Source: JAHQVI01 sp964407075
GTDB lineage: Bacteria > Pseudomonadota > Alphaproteobacteria > Rhizobiales > Rhodomicrobiaceae
Assembly: GCA_964407075.1 (NCBI GenBank)
Contig: CAYOUE010000017.1
Coordinates: forward strand, 1-29,216
Length of the DNA stretch: 29,216 nucleotides
Reading direction: 5' to 3'
Shown: piece after piece, positions 6,895-14,320 of the stretch
Layout: each line of letters begins with the position of its first letter
Position numbering within the stretch: the stretch's first letter is position 1
Position numbers and translations under genes: made by a program
The notes under the pieces: model-generated
Seen by the model: the letters and a program-made list of their open reading frames with translations, nothing else
The model's database searches: none
What the model was told of the DNA's origin: nothing

Positions 6895-8550
6895 TCAGTT
6901 GAAGAGCCAGTCGAAAAGCCCCCGCGGCTGGCGGCGGTATCTGCGCCCGTCATCCTCATACCAGGGGCGCTCCTGCGGCTGTACCTGCGGCCTCGGTTTG
7001 GGAGCCGCACGCAATTCGTGGGCGCTAATGACGCCTTCGGCGTCAGTGACCGTCACGCCCGTTTGCGTCCAGGCCCATTTCGCCTCGCTTTCACCGGTAA
7101 TGAAGGGCTCGATGGACACGACGAGGTTCTTCCGCACGTCGATTATCGCGATGAATTCGTAGCGCGTCGTCTCCGCAAACGCGTCAGGCAGCCGGCCGGC
7201 GGAATAGCGCAGGAGGCCAAAGCCGCGCAGCGACTCCGACAGGAGCGTCCATTCCAGTATCTCCGGTTCGCCTTCGCCGTGCATTTCCAGAAACACCTTG
7301 ATCTCGGGAAATTCCTGGTTGCTGGCGACATAGCGTCCGGGCGCGGGATTGAGGATTTCCCAGCCCTCGATAGGGACGCCGACCGTCCTGCGAGGCGGCG
7401 GCTCGTCAGAGCCCAGCCTGAGCAGGGTCTCCTCCGCTCCCTTCACGAATGGATCGTGCTCAAGCGCCTTGCGATAGGCGGCGATCGCGCTTTGCGGGTC
7501 TTCCCCCGCCTCGAAAAGCCGACCCTGAAGCATATAGGCCTCGGCATTGCCGGGCAGGATTTCCAGCGCCTTGGCGAGATCGGCGCCCGCACGGCCGAAA
7601 TCCTCCAGCTCAAAGTGGACTTCTGCCCGTTTGACAAAGGCGTCGGCGAAAGAGTCGTCGAGCGTTATGGCCTGATCGAGATCGGCCAGCGCCTCCTCGT
7701 AATTCTTCTGGGCCAGTTGCGCCGAGCCGCGGCCGAAATAGGCCTGCATGTTTTCCGGGTCCAACTCGATCGCCTTGGTGAAATCCCGGATCGCGTTGCG
7801 GACCTTGTTCTCATTGAGTTGCACCTGGCCGCGTCCGGCGTGAAGGTCTGCGTCATCGGGCGCGAGTTCGATAAGGCGTTCGTAATCGGCCAGCGCGTCG
7901 CTATGGCGTTCAAGGCGCTGGTAGAGCACGGCGCGGTTCCGGTAGGCGGCGGTGTACTTGCCGTTGAGCGAGATCGCCCGTGTGACGTAGCGTAGCCCCG
8001 AATAGGGACGCCCGAGCAGTTCCTGAACCTGGGCGCGGCCGTTATAGGGCACGGCATTGGCCGGGAGAAGCTGCACCGCCTGTTGATAGTCCTTGAGCGC
8101 CTGCTGGTAAGAGCCGAGCTGGAAATAGGCGTTACCGCGGTTGTTGTAGGCCGCGCCGTAGCCTGGGGCCAGCGCGATGGCGCGGTCGAGATCCCTGATA
8201 GCTTCTTCATAGCGCCCAAGGTCGATATGGACGTTGGCGCGGTTGTTGAATGTTGCTGCCGAGGCTCCGTCCAGCTCGATCGACTTCGTGAAGTCCTCCA
8301 GCGCCTCCTCGTATCGCTGAAGCCGCCACTTCGCCACGCCGCGGTCGCTGTAGATATTGGCGGTGCGCGTTTTCGACAGGTCGCCTTCAGCCAGCGCGCG
8401 GTCTAATGCGGCAATGGCCTGCTCGAACTGGCCGCGCAGAAGCGCCGCCGTGCCTTCCTGGATGCGCAGGAAGGCGGTTTCGGTCGAGGCGCCCGCAATC
8501 TGCGCCGCAGGCAGCATCAGAAGGGTGAGCAGGAATATGCGCCGCAACAT
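6895..8550 (-). CDS. Exported tetratricopeptide-repeat protein
   Basis: A 551-residue TPR protein. MLRRIFLLTLLMLPAAQIAG is a signal peptide, so the protein is periplasmic or surface exposed. From about residue 25 to 365 there are roughly ten TPR units with the classic pattern (AAYNNRGNAYFQLGSYQQAL and similar). The C-terminal 170 residues hold a beta-rich region (PEIKVFLEMHGEGEPEILEW onward) that I do not recognise, then a Pro/Arg-rich tail ending RGLFDWLFN. ATG 8550 is preferred over an upstream in-frame ATG at 8586 because it begins the signal peptide and has GGAG upstream. The next gene, a PHA depolymerase-like esterase, starts 4 bases after its stop, suggesting a scaffold or assembly role alongside it; this is inference. 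Confidence 0.85.
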   Translation of the reverse strand: MLRRIFLLTLLMLPAAQIAGASTETAFLRIQEGTAALLRGQFEQAIAALDRALAEGDLSKTRTANIYSDRGVAKWRLQRYEEALEDFTKSIELDGASAATFNNRANVHIDLGRYEEAIRDLDRAIALAPGYGAAYNNRGNAYFQLGSYQQALKDYQQAVQLLPANAVPYNGRAQVQELLGRPYSGLRYVTRAISLNGKYTAAYRNRAVLYQRLERHSDALADYERLIELAPDDADLHAGRGQVQLNENKVRNAIRDFTKAIELDPENMQAYFGRGSAQLAQKNYEEALADLDQAITLDDSFADAFVKRAEVHFELEDFGRAGADLAKALEILPGNAEAYMLQGRLFEAGEDPQSAIAAYRKALEHDPFVKGAEETLLRLGSDEPPPRRTVGVPIEGWEILNPAPGRYVASNQEFPEIKVFLEMHGEGEPEILEWTLLSESLRGFGLLRYSAGRLPDAFAETTRYEFIAIIDVRKNLVVSIEPFITGESEAKWAWTQTGVTVTDAEGVISAHELRAAPKPRPQVQPQERPWYEDDGRRYRRQPRGLFDWLFN

Positions 8551-8802
8551 GTCCAGACACTCCGTTCGATGACGGAAGATAGGCATGTAAATGCTAAATC
8601 TTCGTCGCTCCAGCGCAAGGCGCGTTCAGACGAACGCGGTCAGTTGCGCCAACATTCAGAAACGGATCAACGTTCACTGGTTACGGTCGAAGCCGTCTGA
8701 TCCGGATTGCGCCGACAGCAGGCAGCCAGCGGTGCGCGCAATCAAATTACCCGATGCGGCCTGCAGAGGCAATTGGGGTCGGGCAGGGCGGACGGGGCAA
8801 GA

Positions 8803-10296
8803 TCAGAACAGCTTGATCGTTTTGTTCAGCCGCTGCAGCAGCGCGGGCATCAAGTCGGGCATGTCCTCCGAAATGAGGCCGGGTCCGTACGCCCTGGCGA
8901 TCTCGGCGTGCATCCAGACAGCCGCGGCGGCGGCGTCGAACGGCGACATGCCCTGAGCGCACAGCCCGGTAATCATCCCGGCCAGAACGTCTCCCGTGCC
9001 CGCGGTCGCCAGCCAGGGCGGGCCGTCGCCCATGATGGCGGACAGGCCGTCGGGGGCGGAGATAATGGTGATCGGCCCCTTGAATATCACGACAGAGCCG
9101 GAGATTTCCGCTGCGCGTTTGGTCTGCTCCAACTTGGATTCGGCATTGCCGAGTTCGGGGAAAAGCCGGTCGAATTCGCCCTGGTGGGGCGTAATGATCG
9201 TTGGTGCGGCCCGGTTCTGTATCAGGGCGAACAGATCCTGCGGGTTCGCCTCGAACGATGTCAGTCCTTCCGCGTCGATCACTACGGTCGCCTCGCTGGA
9301 CAGCACGGCGGCGACATTGTCGCAGGTCTCCTGGGTCAGTCCTGCGCCCGGTCCGACCAGCACCGCATTCTGCCGGGGGTCGTTGACGAGCATTTCGCCA
9401 AGTCCCTGCGCGCCATCATAGACGCTGAGCATGACGGATGTGAGCTGGGCGGCGTTGACGTAGAAGGCGGCTTTCGAGGTCGCCAGCGAAACCAGCCCCG
9501 CCCCGATCCGCAGGGCCGCCGCCGCACCGAGCCGCGATGCGCCGGTGCTCTCCATCGGGCCGGAGACGACGACGGCGTGGCCGCGGTCATATTTATGGCC
9601 TTCGGACTTGAGCTTGGGATAATAGCGCAGCCAGAAATCCGGTTCGTTGACGAAGGTTTGAGGCGCGATGTCGGCGAGAACTTTCGCCGCAATGCCGATG
9701 TCGGACACGCGTACGTCGCCGCAATAGCGTTTCCCCGGAAGCAGGGCGTGTCCGGTTTTCTTGCGGAAGAACGTCACGGTCGAGACCGCCTCGAAAGCGA
9801 CGCCCTGGACGCTGCCATGCGTCAGGTCGATTCCGGTCGGGACGTCGATTGCGACGACGGGAAGTTTCTTCTCGTTCACGCCCTGGATAATGTCGGCGAC
9901 AACACCGTTCACGGGCCCCTTGAGTCCGGATCCCAGGATGCCGTCGACGACGATTTCTGTACCTTCGAGCATAGCCGGCGTCAGAGGCTCGATGGACTCG
10001 TCCCAGCGGCGCGCCATCTCCTTCGGGTCGCCCTTCAGATCCTCCGGTTTCCCGAGAAGCCCAAGGCGAACCTGGAAGCCACGTTCACGAAGGGTTCTGG
10101 CGCAAACGAAGCCGTCGCCGCCATTATTGCCGTGCCCGCAACAGACAGTGACCTTACTGCCGCGCGGGAATCGTCTGACGACTTCCTCGGCTACGGCGCG
10201 GCCCGCATTTTCCATGAGCGTGATGGTGGGGATGCCGCCGTCGATCGTGATCTTTTCGGCGCGGAGCATTTCGTCCGCGGTAAGAAGTTCGAGCAA
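8803..10296 (-). CDS. nnr: Bifunctional NAD(P)H-hydrate epimerase / ADP-dependent dehydratase
   Basis: Metabolite-repair enzyme that epimerises and dehydrates damaged NAD(P)HX back to NAD(P)H, in the cytosol. The 497 residues hold both domains. The N-terminal epimerase (about 1-215) has LMENAGRAVAEEV and GHGNNGGDGFVCAR. The C-terminal ribokinase-like dehydratase (about 230-497) has VLVGPGAG, VIDAEGL, ITPHQGEFDRLF and the anion-hole motif AGTGDVLAGMITGL. The start is TTG at 10296: homologues begin close to LELLTADEM, and TAGG lies about 11 bases upstream. The next ATG (10269) would remove part of the first helix. It is divergent from glnB; the 216-base gap to the next minus-strand gene shows no convincing ORF. 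Confidence 0.95.
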   Translation of the reverse strand: MLELLTADEMLRAEKITIDGGIPTITLMENAGRAVAEEVVRRFPRGSKVTVCCGHGNNGGDGFVCARTLRERGFQVRLGLLGKPEDLKGDPKEMARRWDESIEPLTPAMLEGTEIVVDGILGSGLKGPVNGVVADIIQGVNEKKLPVVAIDVPTGIDLTHGSVQGVAFEAVSTVTFFRKKTGHALLPGKRYCGDVRVSDIGIAAKVLADIAPQTFVNEPDFWLRYYPKLKSEGHKYDRGHAVVVSGPMESTGASRLGAAAALRIGAGLVSLATSKAAFYVNAAQLTSVMLSVYDGAQGLGEMLVNDPRQNAVLVGPGAGLTQETCDNVAAVLSSEATVVIDAEGLTSFEANPQDLFALIQNRAAPTIITPHQGEFDRLFPELGNAESKLEQTKRAAEISGSVVIFKGPITIISAPDGLSAIMGDGPPWLATAGTGDVLAGMITGLCAQGMSPFDAAAAAVWMHAEIARAYGPGLISEDMPDLMPALLQRLNKTIKLF

Positions 10297-10437
10297 GGGA
10301 ATGCCTACTTGTGAAGAGCGTTACGCAGAAACAGAACTGGCGGCAATTTAGCGTAATTTTGTGGCAATAGGCAAAAATTGGCTGCGATATTCCCGTTTCC
10401 GTTTGAGTGTGGAGTCCTTGTGACAGAAATCACCGAA

Positions 10438-10476
10438 TTGCAGCCGACCGCCCCAAGGGTGCATAATATTTATGCA
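10438..10476 (+). promoter_or_regulatory. Palindrome over a possible sigma-70 promoter upstream of glnB
   Basis: A perfect inverted repeat TGCATAA-TAT-TTATGCA spans 10460-10476. It overlaps a possible -10 CATAAT (10462-10467) lying 18 bases after TTGCAG (10438-10443). Such a dyad over a -10 box looks like an operator. The nnr-glnB gap (10297-10648) is AT-rich and holds no convincing gene besides these regulatory sites. Confidence 0.4.
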
Positions 10477-10523
10477 ATTGATTATAATTTAGCCAAAAGC
10501 CGCGATTTTCCGCTTTCCAGCCG

Positions 10524-10546
10524 CGCACCGATTCACATTTTGTGCG
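10524..10546. promoter_or_regulatory. CGCAC/GTGCG dyad upstream of the sigma-54 site
   Basis: CGCAC (10524-10528) and GTGCG (10542-10546) form an inverted pair about 40-55 bases upstream of the -24 element, with another GGTGC at 10564-10568. NtrC sites use GCAC/GTGC half-sites, but normally about 7 bases apart and not 13, so this is at most a degenerate or half-site arrangement. Confidence 0.25.
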
Positions 10547-10581
10547 GCTATATCCCATGATTGGTGCTTGAATGGGCGAAT

Positions 10582-10596
10582 TGGCATAAAGAATGC
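10582..10596 (+). promoter_or_regulatory. Sigma-54 promoter of glnB
   Basis: TGGCATAAAGAATGC places GG and GC exactly as in the -24/-12 consensus TGGCAC-N5-TTGC. It lies 53 bases before the glnB ATG, giving a start near 10608. Sigma-54 and NtrC control of glnB-glnA is established in many alphaproteobacteria, so the location supports the call. Confidence 0.75.
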
Positions 10597-10648
10597 TTAC
10601 TGCATTCGGGATTTGGAATGAGCATGTGAAATCTGGGAGGACGGCCCG

Positions 10649-10987
10649 ATGAAGAAGGTTGAAGCCATCATCAAGCCCTTCAAGCTTGATGAGGTGAAAG
10701 AAGCGCTCCAGGAAATAGGCTTGCAGGGCATTACCGTCACCGAGGCGAAAGGCTTCGGCAGGCAGAAAGGCCATACCGAATTGTATCGCGGAGCCGAGTA
10801 TGTTGTTGATTTCCTGCCCAAAGTGAAGATTGAAATCGTGCTCGCCGACGAAATGGTGGAAAAAGCGATTGAGGCAATTCAGAATTCCGCGAAAACCGGC
10901 CGTATCGGAGATGGAAAAATATTCGTATATGGCATCGACGACGCCATTCGCATCAGAACCGGGGAAACCGGAGCCGACGCGATCTGA
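10649..10987 (+). CDS. glnB: Nitrogen regulatory protein P-II
   Basis: Trimeric cytosolic signal protein of 112 residues that senses 2-oxoglutarate and ATP/ADP and controls NtrB and GlnE; it is uridylylated by GlnD. The sequence is a complete PII: MKKVEAIIKPFKLDEVKEAL at the N-terminus, T-loop RGAEYVVDFLPK with the uridylylation site Tyr51, and C-terminal KTGRIGDGKIFV for nucleotide binding. The T-loop and position beside glnA favour GlnB over GlnK; no amtB is present. GGGAGG lies just upstream of the ATG. A sigma-54 promoter precedes it and glnA follows after 154 bases containing a strong hairpin, so glnBA is probably one nitrogen-regulated operon. Confidence 0.97.
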   Translation: MKKVEAIIKPFKLDEVKEALQEIGLQGITVTEAKGFGRQKGHTELYRGAEYVVDFLPKVKIEIVLADEMVEKAIEAIQNSAKTGRIGDGKIFVYGIDDAIRIRTGETGADAI

Positions 10988-11031
10988 TGAGCCTGCCGTA
11001 CCGCAAAAGCCGCCTCGCCTTTCCGGTCCAT

Positions 11032-11078
11032 GCGGCCGCAACGGCCTCCCGGCACCTCTGCCGTATGTACGCGGCCGC
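11032..11078 (+). other. Intercistronic hairpin between glnB and glnA
   Basis: Two copies of the self-complementary octamer GCGGCCGC (11032-11039 and 11071-11078) form an 8-bp outer stem. Inside, ACGGC (11041-11045) pairs with GCCGT (11060-11064). No T run follows, so it is not a simple terminator. It could stabilise or set a processing site that lets glnA mRNA accumulate separately from glnB. Confidence 0.6.
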
Positions 11079-11141
11079 TACCTCCAGACCAAGACACTCC
11101 GAACCGTTCCGAACTCAAGATAACTCAGGATGAGGGAGCAT

Positions 11142-12551
11142 ATGACCAACGCTAGTGAAATTATTCAGACGATCAAGGATCAGGACGTCAAGTTCGTCGA
11201 TCTGCGGTTCACAGATCCGCGAGGAAAGATGCAGCACGTCACGCTGGCCGCCTCGGAATTCGACGAGAGCGCATTCGCCGACGGCATCATGTTCGACGGA
11301 TCGTCGATCGCGGGCTGGAAGGTCATCAACGAGTCCGACATGACGCTGATGCCGGACCCCGAAACCGCCCATATGGACCCGTTCTTCGCACAGTCCACAA
11401 TGGCTGTATTCTGCGACATTCTGGAGCCGTCCACGGGCGAGCGTTACGAGCGCGATCCGCGCGGCACGGCCCGCAAGGCCGAAGCCTACCTGCGCGAAAC
11501 CGGCATCGGCGACCGGGTCTATTTCGGTCCGGAAGCCGAATTCTTCATGTTCGACGACGTCCGTTTCACTAGCGATCCGTATAATTGCGGTTTCCGTCTG
11601 GACTCGGCAGAACTGCCGTCCAACATGGGCACGGAATATGAAATGGGCAATCTGGGACACCGTCCGCGCACCAAGGGCGGTTATTTTCCCGTTCCGCCGG
11701 TGGACAGCGCACAGGACATCCGTTCCGAAATGCTCAGCGTGATGGCCGAAATGGGCGTCGTCACCGAAAAGCACCATCACGAAGTCGGCGCAGCCCAGCA
11801 TGAACTCGGCATCAAGTTCAATCTGATGACCAAGATCGCCGATCATATGCAAATCTATAAATATGTCGTTCACATGGTCGCTCAGAACTACGGCAAGACG
11901 GCAACCTTCATGCCCAAGCCTGTCTTCGGCGACAACGGCTCGGGGATGCACTGCCATCAGTCGATCTGGAAAGGCGATACGCCGGTATTCGCTGGCAACA
12001 TGTACGCCGACCTGTCCGAAACCTGCCTGTACTATATCGGCGGGGTTCTCAAGCACGCCAAGGCGCTGAATGCCTTCACCAATCCGAGCACGAACTCCTA
12101 CAAGCGCCTTGTGCCGGGCTACGAAGCGCCGGTTCTGCGCGCTTATTCCTCGCGCAACCGCTCGGCGTCCTGCCGCATTCCGATCGTGTCCAGCCCCAAG
12201 GCCAAGCGCATCGAAATCCGCTTCCCGGATCCGACCGCAAATCCCTATCTCGCCTTCTCGGCCATGCTGATGGCAGGCCTCGACGGCATCACCAATCAGA
12301 TCCATCCCGGCGATCCGATCGACAAGAACCTCTACGATCTGCCCGCCGAAGAACTCGCCAACATCCCGACTGTGTCAGGCTCGCTGCTTGAGGCGATCGA
12401 GAGCCTCGACTCCGACCGCGACTTCCTCAAGGCCGGCGGCGTGTTCACCGATGACCAGATCGACGGCTATATCGCGTTGAAGATGGAAGAATACGATACC
12501 TACCGGATGACGCCGCATCCGATCGAATTCGACCTGTATTACAGCGCATAA
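11142..12551 (+). CDS. glnA: Glutamine synthetase type I
   Basis: Dodecameric cytosolic enzyme making glutamine from glutamate, ammonia and ATP. The 469 residues equal the length of the enteric enzyme. Motifs: FDGSSIAGWK near the N-terminus, FGPEAEFFMFD with metal-binding Glu, HHHEVGAAQHELGIKF, GSGMHCHQSIWK with the catalytic-site residues, and NPSTNSYKRLVPGYEAPV. NKxNLYDLP-type context DKNLYDLPAEEL carries Tyr398 (Tyr397 without Met), the adenylylation site, so GlnE control is expected (GSI-beta type). I use ATG 11142 (MTNASEIIQ), preceded by GAGGGAG; an in-frame ATG at 11130 lies within that ribosome site. It follows glnB after 154 bases and ends in an intrinsic terminator. Confidence 0.97.
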   Translation: MTNASEIIQTIKDQDVKFVDLRFTDPRGKMQHVTLAASEFDESAFADGIMFDGSSIAGWKVINESDMTLMPDPETAHMDPFFAQSTMAVFCDILEPSTGERYERDPRGTARKAEAYLRETGIGDRVYFGPEAEFFMFDDVRFTSDPYNCGFRLDSAELPSNMGTEYEMGNLGHRPRTKGGYFPVPPVDSAQDIRSEMLSVMAEMGVVTEKHHHEVGAAQHELGIKFNLMTKIADHMQIYKYVVHMVAQNYGKTATFMPKPVFGDNGSGMHCHQSIWKGDTPVFAGNMYADLSETCLYYIGGVLKHAKALNAFTNPSTNSYKRLVPGYEAPVLRAYSSRNRSASCRIPIVSSPKAKRIEIRFPDPTANPYLAFSAMLMAGLDGITNQIHPGDPIDKNLYDLPAEELANIPTVSGSLLEAIESLDSDRDFLKAGGVFTDDQIDGYIALKMEEYDTYRMTPHPIEFDLYYSA

Positions 12552-12574
12552 CGGTCCTCCTCCACGGGCAAACT

Positions 12575-12602
12575 GGGCGGCCATTGCGCCGCCCTTTCCT
12601 TT
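12575..12602 (+). terminator. Intrinsic terminator of glnBA
   Basis: Perfect 7-bp stem GGGCGGC / GCCGCCC (12575-12581, 12588-12594) with loop CATTGC, followed by TTTCCTTTC, 24 bases after the glnA stop. Confidence 0.85.
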
Positions 12603-12646
12603 CGGTTGGATGGAGAGTTTGCGCAGATGCGGTTGAGGCGGGAGGC

Positions 12647-12847
12647 TTATCTGCGCGCCGCGTCTGCGAGCGCGTCAGCGATGAACCGGAAAAGCTCCGC
12701 TACGCCTGCGCCGAGATCTGTCAACCCTGCGATTGCGGCCAGAGCGATCAGGCCCAGGACGATGCCGTATTCGACGGCCGCAGTTCCGTCCTCGCCGTAA
12801 AGCGCGAACACATCGCTGGATCTGGAAGAAGATTTCCCGGTTGGCAT
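12647..12847 (-). CDS. Flp-family type IVb pilin, second copy
   Basis: Small pilin-like protein of 66 residues. A charged leader ends YGEDG, followed by TAAVEYGIVLGLIALAAIAG, so the TadV-type prepilin peptidase would cut after Gly, leaving Glu at position 5 and Tyr at 6 of the mature chain as in Flp. A single hydrophobic segment follows, then a short amphipathic tail. The leader is longer than in the neighbouring copy and there is no clear ribosome site before ATG 12847, so the start is uncertain. It lies 140 bases after the first flp gene on the same strand and converges with glnA. No Tad secretion genes are in the window. Confidence 0.75.
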   Translation of the reverse strand: MPTGKSSSRSSDVFALYGEDGTAAVEYGIVLGLIALAAIAGLTDLGAGVAELFRFIADALADAARR

Positions 12848-12987
12848 GGCGGGGGATTGCTGATTTTGGCGGTTGCCTTGGCGGATCGATGCCTAGCCCT
12901 GCGGCGCGCCGGGAGATGAGCGATCCTCGCGTCGGGTGTGGCGCGGCTCCGGGACCGCCTCCACCCTGAACGCGAGCATGGCGGGCG

Positions 12988-13176
12988 TTACTGGGGTACG
13001 CCGCTGCTGAAGCTGTTGAGCTGGGATTCGACGCTGCTGAAAATCGTCGTGATCTCATCGCCCACCTGGCCGACGAGTGTGATGAGCGCGACGCCGATAC
13101 CGGCCGCGATGAGGCCATATTCGATCGAGGTTGCGCCTTTTTCATCCTTCAGGAAGTTACGAAACATGCTGTACAT
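12988..13176 (-). CDS. Flp-family type IVb pilin, first copy
   Basis: A 62-residue Flp pilin subunit for tight-adherence (Tad) pili. The leader MYSMFRNFLKDEKG precedes ATSIEYGLIAAGIGVALITL; cleavage after Gly14 gives the conserved Glu5-Tyr6. One transmembrane helix assembles the fibre, and the tail is Ser-rich. AGGAG lies 6 bases before ATG 13176, a strong ribosome site, in contrast to the second copy. The two genes are tandem and probably cotranscribed. Assembly would depend on tad/cpa genes elsewhere in the genome. Confidence 0.88.
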   Translation of the reverse strand: MYSMFRNFLKDEKGATSIEYGLIAAGIGVALITLVGQVGDEITTIFSSVESQLNSFSSGVPQ

Positions 13177-13576
13177 TTGTGTCTCCTGAACACGCTACAG
13201 AAATGGTTCCAATGAACTTGAATTCTGTTCCGAAACGCGCCGTTTCCGGCGTCGATGGGCTGAAATTAGGGCGCATTCATTAAGGAACGCTTTCAGCCTG
13301 TCCGTGCCGCGGGGATTTTCGGAAAATTGCGATCCCAGACTTAACGAAACGCAAAACCCTTCAATTCAGGCGCGCGGAGCAGTTTGATGCGGCCTCCGCC
13401 TGAGCGTTCGTGAGGCGAAAAACCGGCGGTGCGCGGCGTCCCGCCGTCTTGCTCATTCCGTTGAATTGCGCTAGGCACTGTCCTGTCGCGCAAGCTGGTG
13501 ACAGGGGCTTTGGCGCAAAACAATCCGACACTTCAATCTCGGTCCGGCGGCAAAGCCGGGCTGCCGGAGATTTACG
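13177..13576. other. Divergent intergenic region flp / fdxA
   Basis: A 400-base gap without a convincing gene. It should hold both divergent promoters, though none is clear by eye. Inverted repeats seen: CCTGTC/GACAGG near 13480-13505, and a CCGGCGGC/GCTGCCGG stem (8 bp, one G·U) at about 13544-13567 directly abutting the fdxA ribosome site. Confidence 0.4.
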
Positions 13577-13915
13577 ATGACTTATGTCGTTCTTGACGGC
13601 TGCATAATGTGCAAACACACCGATTGCGTCGAGGTGTGCCCTGTCGACTGCTTCTATGAAGGCGAGAACATGCTCGTCATCCACCCGGACGAATGCATCG
13701 ACTGCGGCGTCTGCGAGCCGGAATGCCCGGTCGACGCCATCAGGCCGGACACGGATCAGGGCCTTGAGTTCTGGATCGAGTTGAACCGGAATTTCGCCGA
13801 GAGCTGGCCCAACATCACGGTCAAGAAGCCCGCACTTCCCGACGCCGAGACACACAAGGAAGAGACGGACAAATACAAGAAATACTTCTCGGAAAATCCC
13901 GGCGAAGGCGATTGA
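13577..13915 (+). CDS. fdxA: 7Fe ferredoxin FdxA
   Basis: Low-potential electron carrier of 112 residues with one [3Fe-4S] and one [4Fe-4S] cluster. Ligand pattern: Cys9, Cys17 and Cys50 for the 3Fe cluster, and Cys21, Cys40, Cys43, Cys46 for the 4Fe cluster, as in Azotobacter ferredoxin I shifted by the initiator Met. Free Cys12 and Cys25 are also conserved. The C-terminal extension (ELNRNFAESWPNIT) is typical of FdxA. CGGAG lies 9 bases before the ATG. It is a single-gene unit here; the CarD-type regulator often found after fdxA is absent. A short stem AAGGCGAT/ATCGCCTT (13905-13929) overlaps the stop codon but lacks a T run. Confidence 0.95.
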   Translation: MTYVVLDGCIMCKHTDCVEVCPVDCFYEGENMLVIHPDECIDCGVCEPECPVDAIRPDTDQGLEFWIELNRNFAESWPNITVKKPALPDAETHKEETDKYKKYFSENPGEGD

Positions 13916-14107
13916 GGCCGCATCGCCTTACATGAAAATATCTGATCGAAGTTCCCTCGGCAGGAGAAGATCCACTACCGGCGGCGTGCCGGATTTCCGC
14001 CTGCATGTTTGGTCCCGCGAGTATGGCCAAGCCCTGTAACGCCCTCGCGCCACGGCTCTCGTTGCTGCCGGCGCCGGATGGCGGCCTGCCGCGATCTGTA
14101 AGCCGAT

Positions 14108-14320
14108 TCAGCGGAATTTCATTTTCCGGCTTTCGGGAAGAGCGCCAAGCTCGCGCCAGATTTCCTCTTCCAGCGAACCTGCTTCGACGTACCCGACACC
14201 ATCGGTGGTCATCCTTGTAAATCGGCAGCCGTCTCGCCTGTATGAACCGGCATCCAGGGAAGGGCTGTCCCGCCACGGAGCGAAATGCAAAAATGGCAGC
14301 CTCAGTCGGAAAACGGTCAT
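14108..14320 (-). CDS. Small hypothetical protein coupled to the TetR regulator
   Basis: A 70-residue frame whose ATG overlaps the regulator's stop codon (ATGA at 14320-14317), the usual sign of translational coupling. The N-terminal half is hydrophobic and Arg-rich (MTVFRLRLPFLHFAPW), the C-terminal half acidic then basic (EAGSLEEEIWREL, ending SRKMKFR). There is no recognised domain, signal peptide or Cys motif. A shorter frame could begin at an internal ATG with AAGG just upstream (MTTDGVGYVEAG). The 192 bases between its end and fdxA show no convincing gene. Confidence 0.5.
   Translation of the reverse strand: MTVFRLRLPFLHFAPWRDSPSLDAGSYRRDGCRFTRMTTDGVGYVEAGSLEEEIWRELGALPESRKMKFR

Noticed and set aside
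6793..7995. 400-codon plus-strand frame opposite the TPR/depolymerase genes
   Set aside because: It spans the junction of two real minus-strand genes and has no domain-like sequence.
8591..8956. Plus-strand frame between the TPR gene and nnr
   Set aside because: Half of it is antisense to nnr; the rest lies in the TPR gene's upstream region with unremarkable translation.
8707..10314. Long plus-strand open frame opposite nnr
   Set aside because: Antisense to a complete two-domain Nnr with all motifs; low-complexity Arg/Gly-rich translation.
10378..10560. 60-codon frame in the nnr-glnB gap
   Set aside because: Runs through promoter-like and palindromic sequence, has no ribosome site and no recognisable content.
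11115..12305. Minus-strand frame opposite glnA
   Set aside because: glnA is unambiguous and full length; this is its shadow.
13919..14038. 35-codon frame after fdxA starting at an ATG near 13931
   Set aside because: No ribosome site and random-looking composition.
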